A stretch of 64,000 bases of DNA from Xanthomarina arctica (GTDB lineage Bacteria > Bacteroidota > Bacteroidia > Flavobacteriales > Flavobacteriaceae). How positions within the stretch are numbered: the first letter of the stretch is position 1; every line of letters begins with the position of its first letter. The notes beneath the pieces are model-generated. The model was not told the origin of the DNA and ran no database searches. It worked only from the letters and a program-made list of their open reading frames with translations. This document shows positions 1 through 8,135 of the stretch, in pieces. The stretch lies in NCBI RefSeq assembly GCF_014638915.1, contig NZ_BMFQ01000004.1, forward strand, positions 372,001 through 436,000. Direction: 5' to 3'. The translations under genes and the position numbers were made by a program.

Positions 1-680
1 TGGAGAAGAGGTCTTAGGGATTCCATCTAAGTGGGTGTATCGTTCATTAAAAAGAGATCTTAAACATTTAGATAAAGAGCTTTTAGGAATAGAGAAGCAA
101 CTTCTGTCATTAGTAAAACAAGACCAGCAAATACAATTAACTTTATTACAAAGCATACCAGGAATAGGGCTTAAAACTGCTTTATTCTTAATTGTAATAA
201 CTGATGGATTTAAGAAGTTTGAAACAGCCTCCCAATTATGTAGTTATGTAGGCATAACACCAACAATTAGAGAATCTGGAAGCAGTGTCAGAGGCAGAAG
301 TAAAATAAGTAAAGTTGGAAACAGAAAATTGAGGAACCTATTATTCCTATGTTCATTTAGTGCCTGTAAGCAAAATAAGGCTTGTAAAAATATTTATGAA
401 CGAATTGTAAATAAAGGAAAAAGTAAGAAGTTAGCGCTAATTGCAGTCTCTAATAAATTACTAAAACAAAGTTTTGCTATTGCAAAATCTGGTTTACCAT
501 ATGATGAAACTTACGTCTCAGTTCTGTCTAAATAAATAGCCTGAAATAGTAAAATAGAGAGCTTAAAATACTAAATCATAGAATTTTGAGCATGGAATAA
601 TAGTGAATAAAATTAATGAAGAAACTGCTTGTTTTTCAACTCAGTTCTTTGTTGTATGCTGGTGTTTATATTTAACAGTA
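1..680 (+). mobile_element. IS110-family insertion sequence, right part
   Basis: The window opens inside a transposase gene of the IS110 (IS116/IS902) family, so only the C-terminal coding part and the 3' flank of the element are present. IS110 elements usually lack long terminal inverted repeats, and I see none here; the right boundary is therefore a guess within the AT-rich stretch after the transposase stop. In the IS110 subgroup the structured bridge RNA lies in the left non-coding end, which would be outside this window. No target-site duplication can be assessed. Confidence 0.5.
2..535 (+). CDS. IS110-family transposase, C-terminal part (5' truncated by the window)
   Basis: This is the C-terminal Transposase_20 part of an IS110-family DEDD recombinase, which moves its element using a guide RNA in characterised relatives. 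The reading frame is open to the first base of the window, so the gene begins upstream and the GTG at 35 is only an internal codon. Diagnostic features are the SIPGIG helix-hairpin-helix-like segment, YVGITP, and the RGRSKISKVGNRKLRN block typical of the family; the conserved serine just before that block (in the ESGSS segment) is the likely catalytic one. The N-terminal DEDD (RuvC-like) domain lies outside the window. The visible part has no stop or frameshift, so the copy may be intact. Confidence 0.85.
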   Translation, partial: GEEVLGIPSKWVYRSLKRDLKHLDKELLGIEKQLLSLVKQDQQIQLTLLQSIPGIGLKTALFLIVITDGFKKFETASQLCSYVGITPTIRESGSSVRGRSKISKVGNRKLRNLLFLCSFSACKQNKACKNIYERIVNKGKSKKLALIAVSNKLLKQSFAIAKSGLPYDETYVSVLSK

Positions 681-747
681 AGTTTATTCCTCAACAAATC
701 TAACCTTTTTGTTTTCTTATAACCCTTTAAAATATTAAGGTATGCGT

Positions 748-1389
748 TTATAATACATAAGAGTTATTTTTCTTTTCATAAGCTATTGTGGTTGAAGGCC
801 CATGACCAGTATAAACAATAGTTGCATCGGGCTTAATTAATAATTTCTTTTTAATACCATCTACTAAAGTATTTAAGTTGCCATATGGTACTTCCGTATG
901 ACCAATATTCCCCTTGAAAAGAACATCTCCCCCAATCATAAAATCTTGCTGTTCACAGTAAAGGACTATACTTCCTGGTGAATGACCTGGTACATGAATA
1001 ATCACAAACGTTGATGTTCCTAAGGTTAACGTATCTCCTTCTTTGACATAATTGGTTAATGGAGATACGGGTTCCATATGAAGATTAAACCAGCCAGCCA
1101 TCTCTGGAATTCTTGGCATAAGTAAATTAGTTTCTTTATGACCTATTAAAGGAACTTTCCATTGCTTTAATGCAAAATTAACGCCTGCTACGTGGTCAAA
1201 ATGTGCATGTGTCAGCACGATTTTAGTAACATTTAATTGCTCTTTTTCTATAAAAGAAACTAGTATTTGTTCTTCTTCTGTATTCCAACAACCTGGATCT
1301 ATAAGAATGCAATCTTTGGTTTCAGAGTCCCAAAGCACATAAGTGTTTACTTGTACAGGATTAAATGGAAATACTTGTATCTGAATCAT
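748..1389 (-). CDS. MBL-fold metallo-hydrolase (glyoxalase II-like)
   Basis: A 213-residue cytoplasmic metallo-beta-lactamase-fold hydrolase of the glyoxalase II/YcbL type. The metal site is complete: THAHFDH supplies the HxHxDH motif, GHSPGS a further histidine, GGDVLF the bridging aspartate and YTGHGP the last histidine. No signal peptide or membrane segment is seen. The start overlaps the stop of the upstream alpha/beta hydrolase gene by ATGA, indicating translational coupling at the end of the minus-strand operon. The substrate cannot be told from sequence; thioesters such as S-lactoylglutathione are typical of the fold, and the neighbours (disulfide oxidoreductase, AhpD-like protein) suggest a thiol or electrophile stress context. 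The function beyond the fold is inference. Confidence 0.85.
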   Translation of the reverse strand: MIQIQVFPFNPVQVNTYVLWDSETKDCILIDPGCWNTEEEQILVSFIEKEQLNVTKIVLTHAHFDHVAGVNFALKQWKVPLIGHKETNLLMPRIPEMAGWFNLHMEPVSPLTNYVKEGDTLTLGTSTFVIIHVPGHSPGSIVLYCEQQDFMIGGDVLFKGNIGHTEVPYGNLNTLVDGIKKKLLIKPDATIVYTGHGPSTTIAYEKKNNSYVL

Positions 1390-2351
1390 AATTTCATATA
1401 TTTATCATAGAATTCGCCAAACGAATCGTACGTAAATTTTACCGCATCTTTAGAGATTTGAGCATTAGGAACGTAAGCATCAAAACCGTGATATGCACCT
1501 TTATATAATTTGAATTTCACATCAATATCTTCCTGTTTCAAAGCATCAATGTAAGCAATTGTTTCATCCTTAAATGGTTCCATATCACCCACAAATGAGA
1601 TGGTTGGAGGGAAGTTGGTGTAATCTTTATTTCTTGCTGCTGCTGCGTAGGCAGGAACATTTTTATTGTTAACTCGAATATCTTTTAAATAAGAATCCCA
1701 CCCTTTTTTATTTGATTTTGTATTCCAAACAGGAACCGATGTCATCTCTTTAGCCGAATTAGTATTCTGAAGGTCATCTATCATTGGATAGAATGGCATT
1801 TGAAAAGCTATGTTAAAATCACCTGTATCTCTTGCTTTTAGAGTAACAGCTGCTGTTAATCCACCACCACCACTATGACCAGCTACCATAAAATTATCAT
1901 CATAAATGCCGAGTTCATCAGCATTTTCTTTTGCCCACAACAACGTGTCATAGCAATCATTAAAAGCAGCTGGATATGGAGCGTCTAAAGCTTTTCTATA
2001 AGCAGGAGCGATAACTATACATGGTCTTTTTTCAATAAATTGTTTAATAATATCAAGATTCGGCATCATTTCTGGACTTCCTAAAATATAACCTCCACCA
2101 TGTATATATTGTAATAAAGGTAATTTTCCTTTGGCATTTAACGGTTTAAAAATACGTACTCTAATATCTGGTCCACCATTTTTACTTGGAATAAAGCGCT
2201 CTTCATTATGTAGTCCTTTTATTTTTTTTCCATTAAACATACGAGCTGAGAAATTCATCATCTTAATACCCCAATTTCTACTTGCCAAATAAGTAAAGGA
2301 TTTTAATGGCGTGTACATAGACTGAAGTCCTTTGTCTATTTTGTTTTTCAT
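1386..2351 (-). CDS. Alpha/beta hydrolase of the hormone-sensitive lipase family
   Basis: A 321-residue esterase-like alpha/beta hydrolase (abhydrolase_3/HSL family). The oxyanion-hole motif HGGGY is present about 85 residues in, the nucleophile elbow is GHSGGG, and the C-terminal catalytic histidine sits in AYHGFD; an acidic residue in the GDMEPF segment is the likely third member of the triad. These enzymes hydrolyse short-chain carboxyl esters. There is no clear signal peptide, so it is probably cytoplasmic. It lies 14 bp downstream of the DsbA/FrnE-like gene and overlaps the following metallo-hydrolase by 4 bp, so the genes are probably co-transcribed. The natural substrate is unknown. 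Confidence 0.88.
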   Translation of the reverse strand: MKNKIDKGLQSMYTPLKSFTYLASRNWGIKMMNFSARMFNGKKIKGLHNEERFIPSKNGGPDIRVRIFKPLNAKGKLPLLQYIHGGGYILGSPEMMPNLDIIKQFIEKRPCIVIAPAYRKALDAPYPAAFNDCYDTLLWAKENADELGIYDDNFMVAGHSGGGGLTAAVTLKARDTGDFNIAFQMPFYPMIDDLQNTNSAKEMTSVPVWNTKSNKKGWDSYLKDIRVNNKNVPAYAAAARNKDYTNFPPTISFVGDMEPFKDETIAYIDALKQEDIDVKFKLYKGAYHGFDAYVPNAQISKDAVKFTYDSFGEFYDKYMKL

Positions 2352-2365
2352 AATTTTTATATATT

Positions 2366-3010
2366 TTAATTTGCTAAAACCTCGGCTAACACTTGCTTAT
2401 AACTTGCAACAGATTGTGCTCCACCAACAGGTTCTGAGTCATTAAAATACATGGTTGGCACACCTGATACTCCTTGGTTTTTCCAATATTGTAATTGTTG
2501 TTCAACGTGCTTACGAGCTTCTGTATCATCTAATTTTTTAATCCCTTCATCAGCGTTCAGTCCAACAGCCAGTAATTCCTTATATAGAACATCTTTGTCA
2601 GATATATCCTTTCGTTCGCTGAAAAAAGATGCTACTAAACGCGAATTTAATTCGGTCTGCAAGCCATAACCTTTGGCATAGTCTAGTAAAATATGTACAT
2701 TTTTTGTATTCATCACTTTCATGCCATCAAAAAGATCAAATTTAAAGCCTTCAGCCTCAGCCATAGCAGCTAAGCGTAATTTATGTACATCTGTTTCTTC
2801 TTTGCTTGCTCCATATTTTTGCGACCTGTATAGATATTGGTCTATGCCTTCTGCAGGCAAACCTGGGTTTAATTCAAAAGGTTCCCATATGATTTCTACT
2901 TTATCTTGTAATTCCATTTCGGTAATTGCTTGCTGAAGTCTTTTGTATCCAATAAGACACCAAGGACAAACCACATCTGAAACGATGTTTATTTTTATCT
3001 TATCTGACAT
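2366..3010 (-). CDS. DsbA-family (FrnE-like) thiol-disulfide oxidoreductase
   Basis: A 214-residue thioredoxin-fold protein of the DsbA/FrnE subfamily, which lacks a signal peptide and acts in the cytoplasm, in relatives under oxidative stress or in polyketide tailoring. The active site is CPWC near residue 20, in the context DVVCPWCLIG; the cis-proline loop is GVPTMYF near the C-terminus. I chose the ATG at 3010 (MSDKIK) rather than the upstream ATG at 3055, because the longer form would overlap the preceding gene and adds residues before the first beta strand. It sits 16 bp behind the broken AhpD-like gene and 14 bp before the alpha/beta hydrolase gene. HxlR regulators are often found next to genes of this type. 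Confidence 0.9.
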   Translation of the reverse strand: MSDKIKINIVSDVVCPWCLIGYKRLQQAITEMELQDKVEIIWEPFELNPGLPAEGIDQYLYRSQKYGASKEETDVHKLRLAAMAEAEGFKFDLFDGMKVMNTKNVHILLDYAKGYGLQTELNSRLVASFFSERKDISDKDVLYKELLAVGLNADEGIKKLDDTEARKHVEQQLQYWKNQGVSGVPTMYFNDSEPVGGAQSVASYKQVLAEVLAN

Positions 3011-3026
3011 TTTTTCTAGTTTAAAA

Positions 3027-3598
3027 TTAGTTTTTAGTCCAAGCTCTGCTTTCAAATGCTTTGTCTACAGGGATATCAAAGATGTGATTTGTGTAGTTAC
3101 TCATTGTTTTAACAGCTGCCCCTGTAACAACACCAAGAATATGACTTTTTGTATAGCCTACATTCAAAAAGTTTTCAATATCTAATTCTGAAGGATAGCC
3201 TCGTTTCTCTATCATTATTTTAGAAAATAAACTTAATGCCTTCAATTTCTCATCAGGAATTTCTGTATTATTTCGTATTGCATCAGTTACTTCTTTAGGG
3301 ACTTTTGACATACGGTCTGCAATAACACTATGTGCAGCCATACAGTATTCACATCCATTTTCATAATTCATAGATAAAAATATAACTTCCTGTTCTTGTG
3401 GAGTAAAACCTGCATTTTTCTAAACGAATCATAAGCGTAGGTGTAGGCATCAAGTAACGCATCGTTATTTGCCATGGTGCCATACATATTGGCAATCATT
3501 CCAGCTCTTTTTTTAGAGGTTTCTAAAATGGAGCTTGATAACGTGTTTGCAGTTTCTATTGTTTTCGGTGCTAAGCTTACTTTCTTTATTGTATTCAT
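3027..3598 (-). pseudogene. AhpD-like carboxymuconolactone decarboxylase family protein, split by a frameshift
   Basis: Two overlapping reading frames (3368-3658 and 3027-3371) join into one AhpD-like protein of about 190 residues. The upstream frame gives MNTIKKVSLAPK up to YDSFRK and then runs into unrelated residues. In the other frame the sequence continues NAGFTPQEQEVIFLS and reaches NGCEYCMAAHS, with the family's CxxC and histidine. The switch falls in a run of five Ts (five As on the coding strand) at 3415-3419, where six would keep the frame. The family uses the CxxC pair as a peroxidase or alkylhydroperoxidase-like centre. Start chosen at the ATG at 3598. This is either a real inactivating indel or a homopolymer sequencing error; the good conservation on both sides of the break favours a recent event or an error. 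Confidence 0.82.
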
Positions 3599-3646
3599 AA
3601 TTTCTATTTTTTTCTTCAGTGATGAAGTTTTAGTTTCTAATATGAC

Positions 3647-3711
3647 GCAAGTATACAAAAGATACTACTGTTGTACAATACGTTACGTTTAGGTTAGCAA
3701 GTATACAAAAG
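3647..3711. promoter_or_regulatory. Pair of 15-bp direct repeats, candidate HxlR operator
   Basis: The 15-mer GCAAGTATACAAAAG occurs at 3647-3661 and again at 3697-3711, exactly 50 bp apart, about five helical turns. Each copy contains the palindrome GTATAC, and a further palindrome TTGTACAA lies between them at 3671-3678. The repeats lie 49-113 bp upstream of the AhpD-like start and on the other side of the HxlR gene. Bacillus subtilis HxlR binds a pair of direct repeats upstream of its target, so a similar role is plausible here. Binding itself is inference. Confidence 0.55.
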
Positions 3712-3814
3712 GATAGTGTTGTTGATGTGAAGACTTTATCGGTAAAAATAAATGAACTTTTTTTCAAGAAAAATTTAGTGACTTGTAAATTATAGCGATT
3801 AAGGGATTTTAAGT

Positions 3815-3822
3815 TACCTTTG
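3815..3822 (+). promoter_or_regulatory. Candidate -7 promoter element (TAnnTTTG) for the HxlR gene
   Basis: TACCTTTG matches the Bacteroidota -7 consensus TAnnTTTG. No TTG lies at the usual 17-23 bp upstream distance, so this is a half-match. A start here would leave a leader of about 85 nt before the HxlR ATG. Confidence 0.35.
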
Positions 3823-3914
3823 TAGTCTTAGTATATATTAGGTACTTATGTAAATCAGTTAGTTATGATTGATATATCCTATTTTTTATAAAAGTTAAAT
3901 AGAAATATAGTAGT

Positions 3915-4304
3915 ATGAATGACAAAAGAATGCAAGAGATGTTGGCTAATTTGGATGTAGAAAATCCATCAGAAGTATGTCCAATAAAAGATGTATTAGC
4001 TACAATGTTGGATAAATGGACTATGATGATAGTATTAGTTCTTGGAAAACACAAAGTGCTCCGTTTTGCAGATGTAAAAAGAAGTGTGGTAGGCATATCT
4101 CCTAAAATGCTGACTAAATCGTTGCGAACTCTAGAAAGAGATGGTCATGTAAAAAGAACTGTTTATCCAGAAGTACCTATTAGGGTAGAGTATAACTTAA
4201 CTGATCAAGGCTCTATCTTTTTGAAAAAATTAGTCGATCTAGCTGATTGGATAGTACCTCACGTACCTACCATTGTAAAAAACAGAGAAGAATTTATTAA
4301 ATAA
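3915..4304 (+). CDS. HxlR-family winged helix-turn-helix transcriptional regulator
   Basis: A 129-residue HxlR-type DNA-binding protein. The family signature begins with CPIKDVLATMLDKW, followed by the recognition helix region FADVKRSVVGISPKMLTKSL and the wing ERDGHVKRTVYPEVP, ending with YNLTDQG. A single cysteine (Cys22) is at the position used for thiol sensing in some family members, and may respond to electrophiles or oxidation. It is transcribed divergently from the AhpD-like/DsbA/hydrolase operon, the usual arrangement for an HxlR protein and its target. The 15-bp direct repeats between them are its likely operator. Regulation of the operon is inferred from the arrangement. Confidence 0.9.
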   Translation: MNDKRMQEMLANLDVENPSEVCPIKDVLATMLDKWTMMIVLVLGKHKVLRFADVKRSVVGISPKMLTKSLRTLERDGHVKRTVYPEVPIRVEYNLTDQGSIFLKKLVDLADWIVPHVPTIVKNREEFIK

Positions 4305-4771
4305 ACTGTAGAGGAATTAGAAATTCGGGAGAATTAAATAATGCTAATTTGTATTGGTCAAACTTGCTCTTTTACAAATTTTATTTCAAGTTGATAGTTC
4401 TATCATTTTAAAATGAGCTAGTGAAGGCTTTATTCATTTAACAATCCGATTATTTGACAGATGTTCCTCCACACTTGCATACAACATGTGATAACAGTGT
4501 TAATTAATTTATACTAATAATTTATTTGAGGCAAAAAGTGGCCGATTGATTATTCTGGAAATCACTTTCTTAGGATTATCGATTTACCATTTGGTTCAAA
4601 TAATTTTACCTTTAATCGATTATTTCTATAAGATCGATTACCGTTTTCTCCTTGCAGGATGGATGTAAAGTGCTTCTTAAAGTTTCGTTATAATTTTGAT
4701 ATTTATCATTTTATTTCATTTTGATTTCTTATATTATTGCAATAGATTATAAATTCTAAAACAATAACATT
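4305..4771. other. Intergenic region without a recognisable gene
   Basis: No open frame of coding character was seen in these 467 bases. It contains a cluster of GATTA/TCGATT elements around 4574-4640, including the perfect palindrome TAATCGATTA at 4613-4622. A TAATTTTG at 4691-4698 matches the -7 promoter consensus and could serve raiA, but no TTG lies at the expected distance upstream. Confidence 0.5.
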
Positions 4772-5071
4772 ATGAACATCATCATTCAATACGTAAACAT
4801 GGATTCTAGCGAATCTCTATCTAAATACACAACCGAAAAACTTGAAAAGCTTGCTAAAAAATATGATTGGCTAATTGCTTGCGATGTCTTTTTTAAACAA
4901 GATAACAATCAAAAAGAACAAGGTAAAATTTGTAATATGGAATTGAGTTTGCCTGGGCCAAGAATTTTTGCTACTTCAACTGAAAAGAATTTTGAAGCGG
5001 CAGTAAAAGAAACTATAAACGATCTAGATATTCAACTAGAAAAGAGAAAACAAACTTTTTCTACACACTAG
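4772..5071 (+). CDS. raiA: HPF/RaiA-family ribosome hibernation factor (short form)
   Basis: A 99-residue protein of the RaiA/HPF (S30AE) family, which binds the decoding centre of the small ribosomal subunit and inactivates or protects ribosomes in slow growth. The beta-alpha-beta-beta-beta-alpha order is visible: an N-terminal strand IIIQYVNM, the helix ESLSKYTTEKLEKLAKK, the strand segments around DVFF and MELSLPGPRIFA, and the C-terminal helix FEAAVKETINDLDIQLEKRK. Its length matches the short form lacking the dimerisation tail of long HPF. It is a single gene followed directly by a strong terminator, and the 467-bp upstream gap leaves room for growth-phase control. Confidence 0.88.
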   Translation: MNIIIQYVNMDSSESLSKYTTEKLEKLAKKYDWLIACDVFFKQDNNQKEQGKICNMELSLPGPRIFATSTEKNFEAAVKETINDLDIQLEKRKQTFSTH

Positions 5072-5094
5072 ATTTTTAAAAGAGTTTTAAGTAG

Positions 5095-5134
5095 AAAGCC
5101 ACAAATTCAAAACATTTTGAATCTGTGGCTTTTT
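5095..5134. terminator. Bidirectional intrinsic terminator between raiA and rlmH
   Basis: AAAGCCACA pairs with TGTGGCTTT and, after one mismatch, ATTCAAAA pairs with TTTTGAAT around a two-base loop. T-rich tracts flank the stem on both strands, fitting termination of the convergent raiA and rlmH genes. Confidence 0.85.
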
Positions 5135-5140
5135 ATTTTC

Positions 5141-5161
5141 TCACACCTCACACCTCACACC
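5141..5161. repeat. Tandem heptamer, TCACACC x3
   Basis: Three perfect copies of TCACACC follow the raiA terminator and end just before the rlmH stop codon. This is a short microsatellite-like array in a convergent intergenic space. Confidence 0.8.
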
Positions 5162-5168
5162 TGTTAAC

Positions 5169-5642
5169 TTATTGATGGTGATAAGGTTCATTTCTTAAAA
5201 TAGTAAAACCTCTATATAGTTGTTCCACAATAAATAAACGAATCATTTGATGGGAAAAAGTCATTTTAGATAAGGAGATTTTGCCTTGTGCTTTGTTATA
5301 AACATCGTTGGAAAAACCATAAGGCCCCCCAATAACAAATACCAATTGTTTGATACCGGAATTCATATGTTTCTGTAAATATTCCGAAAAACCAACCGAA
5401 CTAAATTGTTTTCCATTTTCATCTAGTAAGATCAAAATATCAGTGGGTTGAAGTTTGTTCAAAATCAATTCGCCTTCTTTTTGCTTTTGTTGCTCTTCAC
5501 TTAAATTTTTAACTTTTTTTAAGTCAGGAATAATTTCAAAATCAAATTTTATATAAAACCCCAAACGTTTTTGGTAATCGTCTATTAAAGCTTGAAGTTG
5601 TTTGTTGTCTGTCTTGCCAATGGCTAATAGCTTTATTTGCAT
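5169..5642 (-). CDS. rlmH: 23S rRNA (pseudouridine1915-N3)-methyltransferase RlmH
   Basis: A 157-residue SPOUT-class methyltransferase that methylates pseudouridine 1915 in helix 69 of 23S rRNA on the assembled 70S ribosome. The knotted SAM-binding region is clear: LLDENGKQFSS, then FVIGGPYGF and the C-terminal LSKMTFSHQMIRLFIVEQLYRG and NEPYHHQ that define RlmH. I chose the ATG at 5642 (MQIKLLAIG); the open frame extends upstream to 5753, but those 37 residues have no counterpart in the family. It stands alone, converges with raiA and is divergent from nadC. A CAAATTTA at 5751-5758 reads as TAAATTTG on this strand and could be a -7 element. Confidence 0.95.
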   Translation of the reverse strand: MQIKLLAIGKTDNKQLQALIDDYQKRLGFYIKFDFEIIPDLKKVKNLSEEQQKQKEGELILNKLQPTDILILLDENGKQFSSVGFSEYLQKHMNSGIKQLVFVIGGPYGFSNDVYNKAQGKISLSKMTFSHQMIRLFIVEQLYRGFTILRNEPYHHQ

Positions 5643-5835
5643 ATTCTTTCTAGTTGGGTCACTACTTCGAGGTCTATCGCGAAGATTAAACTTGTAAATA
5701 CTACTGGAAGGTTTGAATGAAACCAACATTTTCATTTTATGAATAAAATACAAATTTACATTTTAATTAGAATTAAGAATTTAGAATGTAAATAATTTGC
5801 TTTTCAATTAGTATTTTTACGTCAAATTAACATTT

Positions 5836-6693
5836 ATGATTTCGCAAGAGCAATTCAACAAAGAGATAGAATTAATAGTAGCAAATGCTATTCGTGAAGA
5901 TGTAGGAGATGGAGATCATAGTTCTTTAGCTTGTATTCCCGAAAAAACTATAGGAAAAGCCAAGCTTTTGGTTAAAGATGAAGGTATTATTGCAGGAGTG
6001 GAATTTGCGAAAATTGTTTTTGCCTATATTGATAAAGATTTAAAGGTGGAAACACTTATTGAAGATGGTTCTAAGGTGAAGTATGGTGATATTGTATTTT
6101 ATGTTGAAGGATCCTCTCAATCCATTTTAAAGGCAGAAAGGTTGGTTTTAAATGCCATGCAACGCATGAGTGCTATTGCTACAAAAACGAAACAGTTTGT
6201 TGATTTGTTAGAGGGAACTGGAACCAAAATATTGGATACCAGAAAAACCACTCCAGGTATTCGCGCTTTAGAAAAATGGGCTGTGAAAATTGGAGGAGGA
6301 GAAAACCATAGATTTGCTTTGTACGACATGATTATGTTAAAGGACAATCACATAGATTTTGCAGGTGGTATTACGAAAGCCATTACTAAGACCAAAGATT
6401 ATTTAAAAAACACTGATAGAGATTTAAAAATTATTGTTGAAGCAAGAAATTTAGATGAAATTAAAGAAATTATAGAAAATAAAGGTGTTTATAGAATACT
6501 AATTGATAACTTTAATTACGAAGATACTAGAAAAGCTGTTGCTTTAATTGGTGACACTTGTTTAACAGAATCTTCTGGAGGCATCAACGAAAAAACGATT
6601 AGGAAATACGCTGAATGTGGTGTAGATTATATTTCTTCGGGCGCTTTAACACACTCAGTTTATAATATGGATTTAAGTTTGAAAGCTGTTTAA
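5836..6693 (+). CDS. nadC: Nicotinate-nucleotide pyrophosphorylase (carboxylating), quinolinate phosphoribosyltransferase
   Basis: A 285-residue type II phosphoribosyltransferase that converts quinolinate and PRPP to nicotinate mononucleotide, CO2 and pyrophosphate in de novo NAD synthesis. The N-terminal open-faced sandwich (EDVGDGDHSS) is followed by the alpha/beta barrel with LNAMQRMSAIAT, LDTRKTTPG and the phosphate- and quinolinate-binding GGGENHR and LKDNHI motifs; the C-terminus carries ESSGGI and DYISSGALTHS. The length is normal. The next gene starts 54 bp downstream, so it may lead a short operon with the YihY membrane protein and DUF2147 genes, although no functional link is evident. 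Confidence 0.96.
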   Translation: MISQEQFNKEIELIVANAIREDVGDGDHSSLACIPEKTIGKAKLLVKDEGIIAGVEFAKIVFAYIDKDLKVETLIEDGSKVKYGDIVFYVEGSSQSILKAERLVLNAMQRMSAIATKTKQFVDLLEGTGTKILDTRKTTPGIRALEKWAVKIGGGENHRFALYDMIMLKDNHIDFAGGITKAITKTKDYLKNTDRDLKIIVEARNLDEIKEIIENKGVYRILIDNFNYEDTRKAVALIGDTCLTESSGGINEKTIRKYAECGVDYISSGALTHSVYNMDLSLKAV

Positions 6694-6747
6694 TTCAGGA
6701 TTTATTTTTTATTATACAACCAAACACCAAACACGATATATTAGTTA

Positions 6748-7689
6748 ATGACCAAACCTATAGAAGATAAATTAAGTAAAATCCCTGTTTTAAATTTGGT
6801 AGTCAAATTTTTAAAACAAATTAAACTTCCAGGTTTGGAAGGGCTTTCTTTATACGATTTAATAGAGTTATACATCATTGGAATAGGGAAAGGTGCTTTA
6901 ACAACCAGAGCAAGTGCAATAGCTTTTAGCTTTTTTACAGCTTTGTTTCCCTTTTTGCTTTTTATATTAATTATTATTCCACTTATTCCAATAGATGATT
7001 TTAAAATAGAGTTTTTAAATTTTTTGAACTCGTTCTTGCCACCAACTACTTCAGATTTTTTCTTCGATAGTATTTTCGATAATATCGAAGCTTCCGAACG
7101 TGGAGGGCTTCTTTCTTCAGTATTTTTAGTTTCTATTTTTTTAATGGCCAATGGCATTAGCGCTGTGTTTGTTGGATTTGAAAGTTCATTTCACGAACAA
7201 TTAACTCGTAATATCATTAAACAGTATTTATTCGCCATGGGAGTAGCTTTAATTCTGGCCTTTTTATTAATTCTTACAGTTGTGGTTCTTGGTTACTTTG
7301 AAATTTATGTACTTGGAAACCTAGAAAGTTATGGTGTTTTAGAAAAAAGTAACAACCAATTCTGGATTACTGTGGCTAAATATGTATTTTTTGTTATTAT
7401 GGTATATTTAGCAACTGCCGTGTTGTATTATTTTGGAACTAGAGAAGGTAAAACATCGAAATTTTTCTCAGTAGGGGCTATGTTTACAACTATTTTAATT
7501 ATTTTGAGCTCCTATTTATTCGGAATTTATATTGAAAATTTTTCACAGTATAATGAACTTTATGGCTCTATTGGAGCATTGTTAATTCTACTATTTTATT
7601 TGTGGTTAAACTCTAATATATTACTTTTGGGATACGAATTGAATGCTTCATTAAACAGATTAAAAAAAATAAATAAAACCTATGTATAA
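6748..7689 (+). CDS. YihY/BrkB-family integral membrane protein
   Basis: A 313-residue inner-membrane protein of the YihY/virulence factor BrkB family (once misnamed RNase BN). About six hydrophobic segments can be seen, beginning after a soluble N-terminal stretch of some 50 residues; the family signature TTRASAIAFSFFTALFPF precedes the first membrane helix, and LYGSIGALLILLFYLWLNSNILLLG forms the conserved last one. The molecular function of the family is not established. It overlaps the DUF2147 gene by 8 bp, so the two are translationally coupled, and it follows nadC by 54 bp. Confidence 0.9.
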   Translation: MTKPIEDKLSKIPVLNLVVKFLKQIKLPGLEGLSLYDLIELYIIGIGKGALTTRASAIAFSFFTALFPFLLFILIIIPLIPIDDFKIEFLNFLNSFLPPTTSDFFFDSIFDNIEASERGGLLSSVFLVSIFLMANGISAVFVGFESSFHEQLTRNIIKQYLFAMGVALILAFLLILTVVVLGYFEIYVLGNLESYGVLEKSNNQFWITVAKYVFFVIMVYLATAVLYYFGTREGKTSKFFSVGAMFTTILIILSSYLFGIYIENFSQYNELYGSIGALLILLFYLWLNSNILLLGYELNASLNRLKKINKTYV

Positions 7690-8104
7690 AATACTCCTAC
7701 TTCTACTTTTAATGCCCTTAACAATGAATTCTCAAAACATTTTAGGCAAATGGAAAACAATTGATGATAAAACGGGCAAAGCCAAATCTACCGTAGATAT
7801 TTATGAAAAGAACGGAGAGATTTTTGGAAAGATCATTGAAATTTATGATAGCTCAAAGCGGGATCTTCTTTGTGATACTTGTGAAGGGAACGAATATAAT
7901 AAACCAGTTTTAGGCCTAGTTATTATAAAAAACCTAACCCAGGATGGCGAGTATTTTGAAAACGGCACCATTTTCGATCCAGAATCAGGAAAAACTTATA
8001 AATGTAGATTGTCTATAGATGAGGATAATCCAAATAAATTAATGGTCAGAGGTTATATTGCATTTTTTTACGCAACTCAATATTGGGAACGCATAGAAAG
8101 TTAA
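7682..8104 (+). CDS. DUF2147 secreted protein
   Basis: A 140-residue exported protein with an N-terminal signal peptide (hydrophobic LLLLLLMPLTMNS, cleavage likely just before QN). The mature part is a single DUF2147 domain, a lipocalin-like beta fold recognised from the start ILGKWKTIDDKTGKAKSTVDI, the CDTC dithiol segment and the end YATQYWERI. The CxxxxC-like cysteines in LLCDTC could form a disulfide in the periplasm. Function is unknown. It overlaps the upstream YihY gene by 8 bp and is probably expressed with it. Confidence 0.85.
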   Translation: MYKILLLLLLMPLTMNSQNILGKWKTIDDKTGKAKSTVDIYEKNGEIFGKIIEIYDSSKRDLLCDTCEGNEYNKPVLGLVIIKNLTQDGEYFENGTIFDPESGKTYKCRLSIDEDNPNKLMVRGYIAFFYATQYWERIES

Positions 8105-8135
8105 AATCGCATTCTTAACTTAATAACTAAAACCC

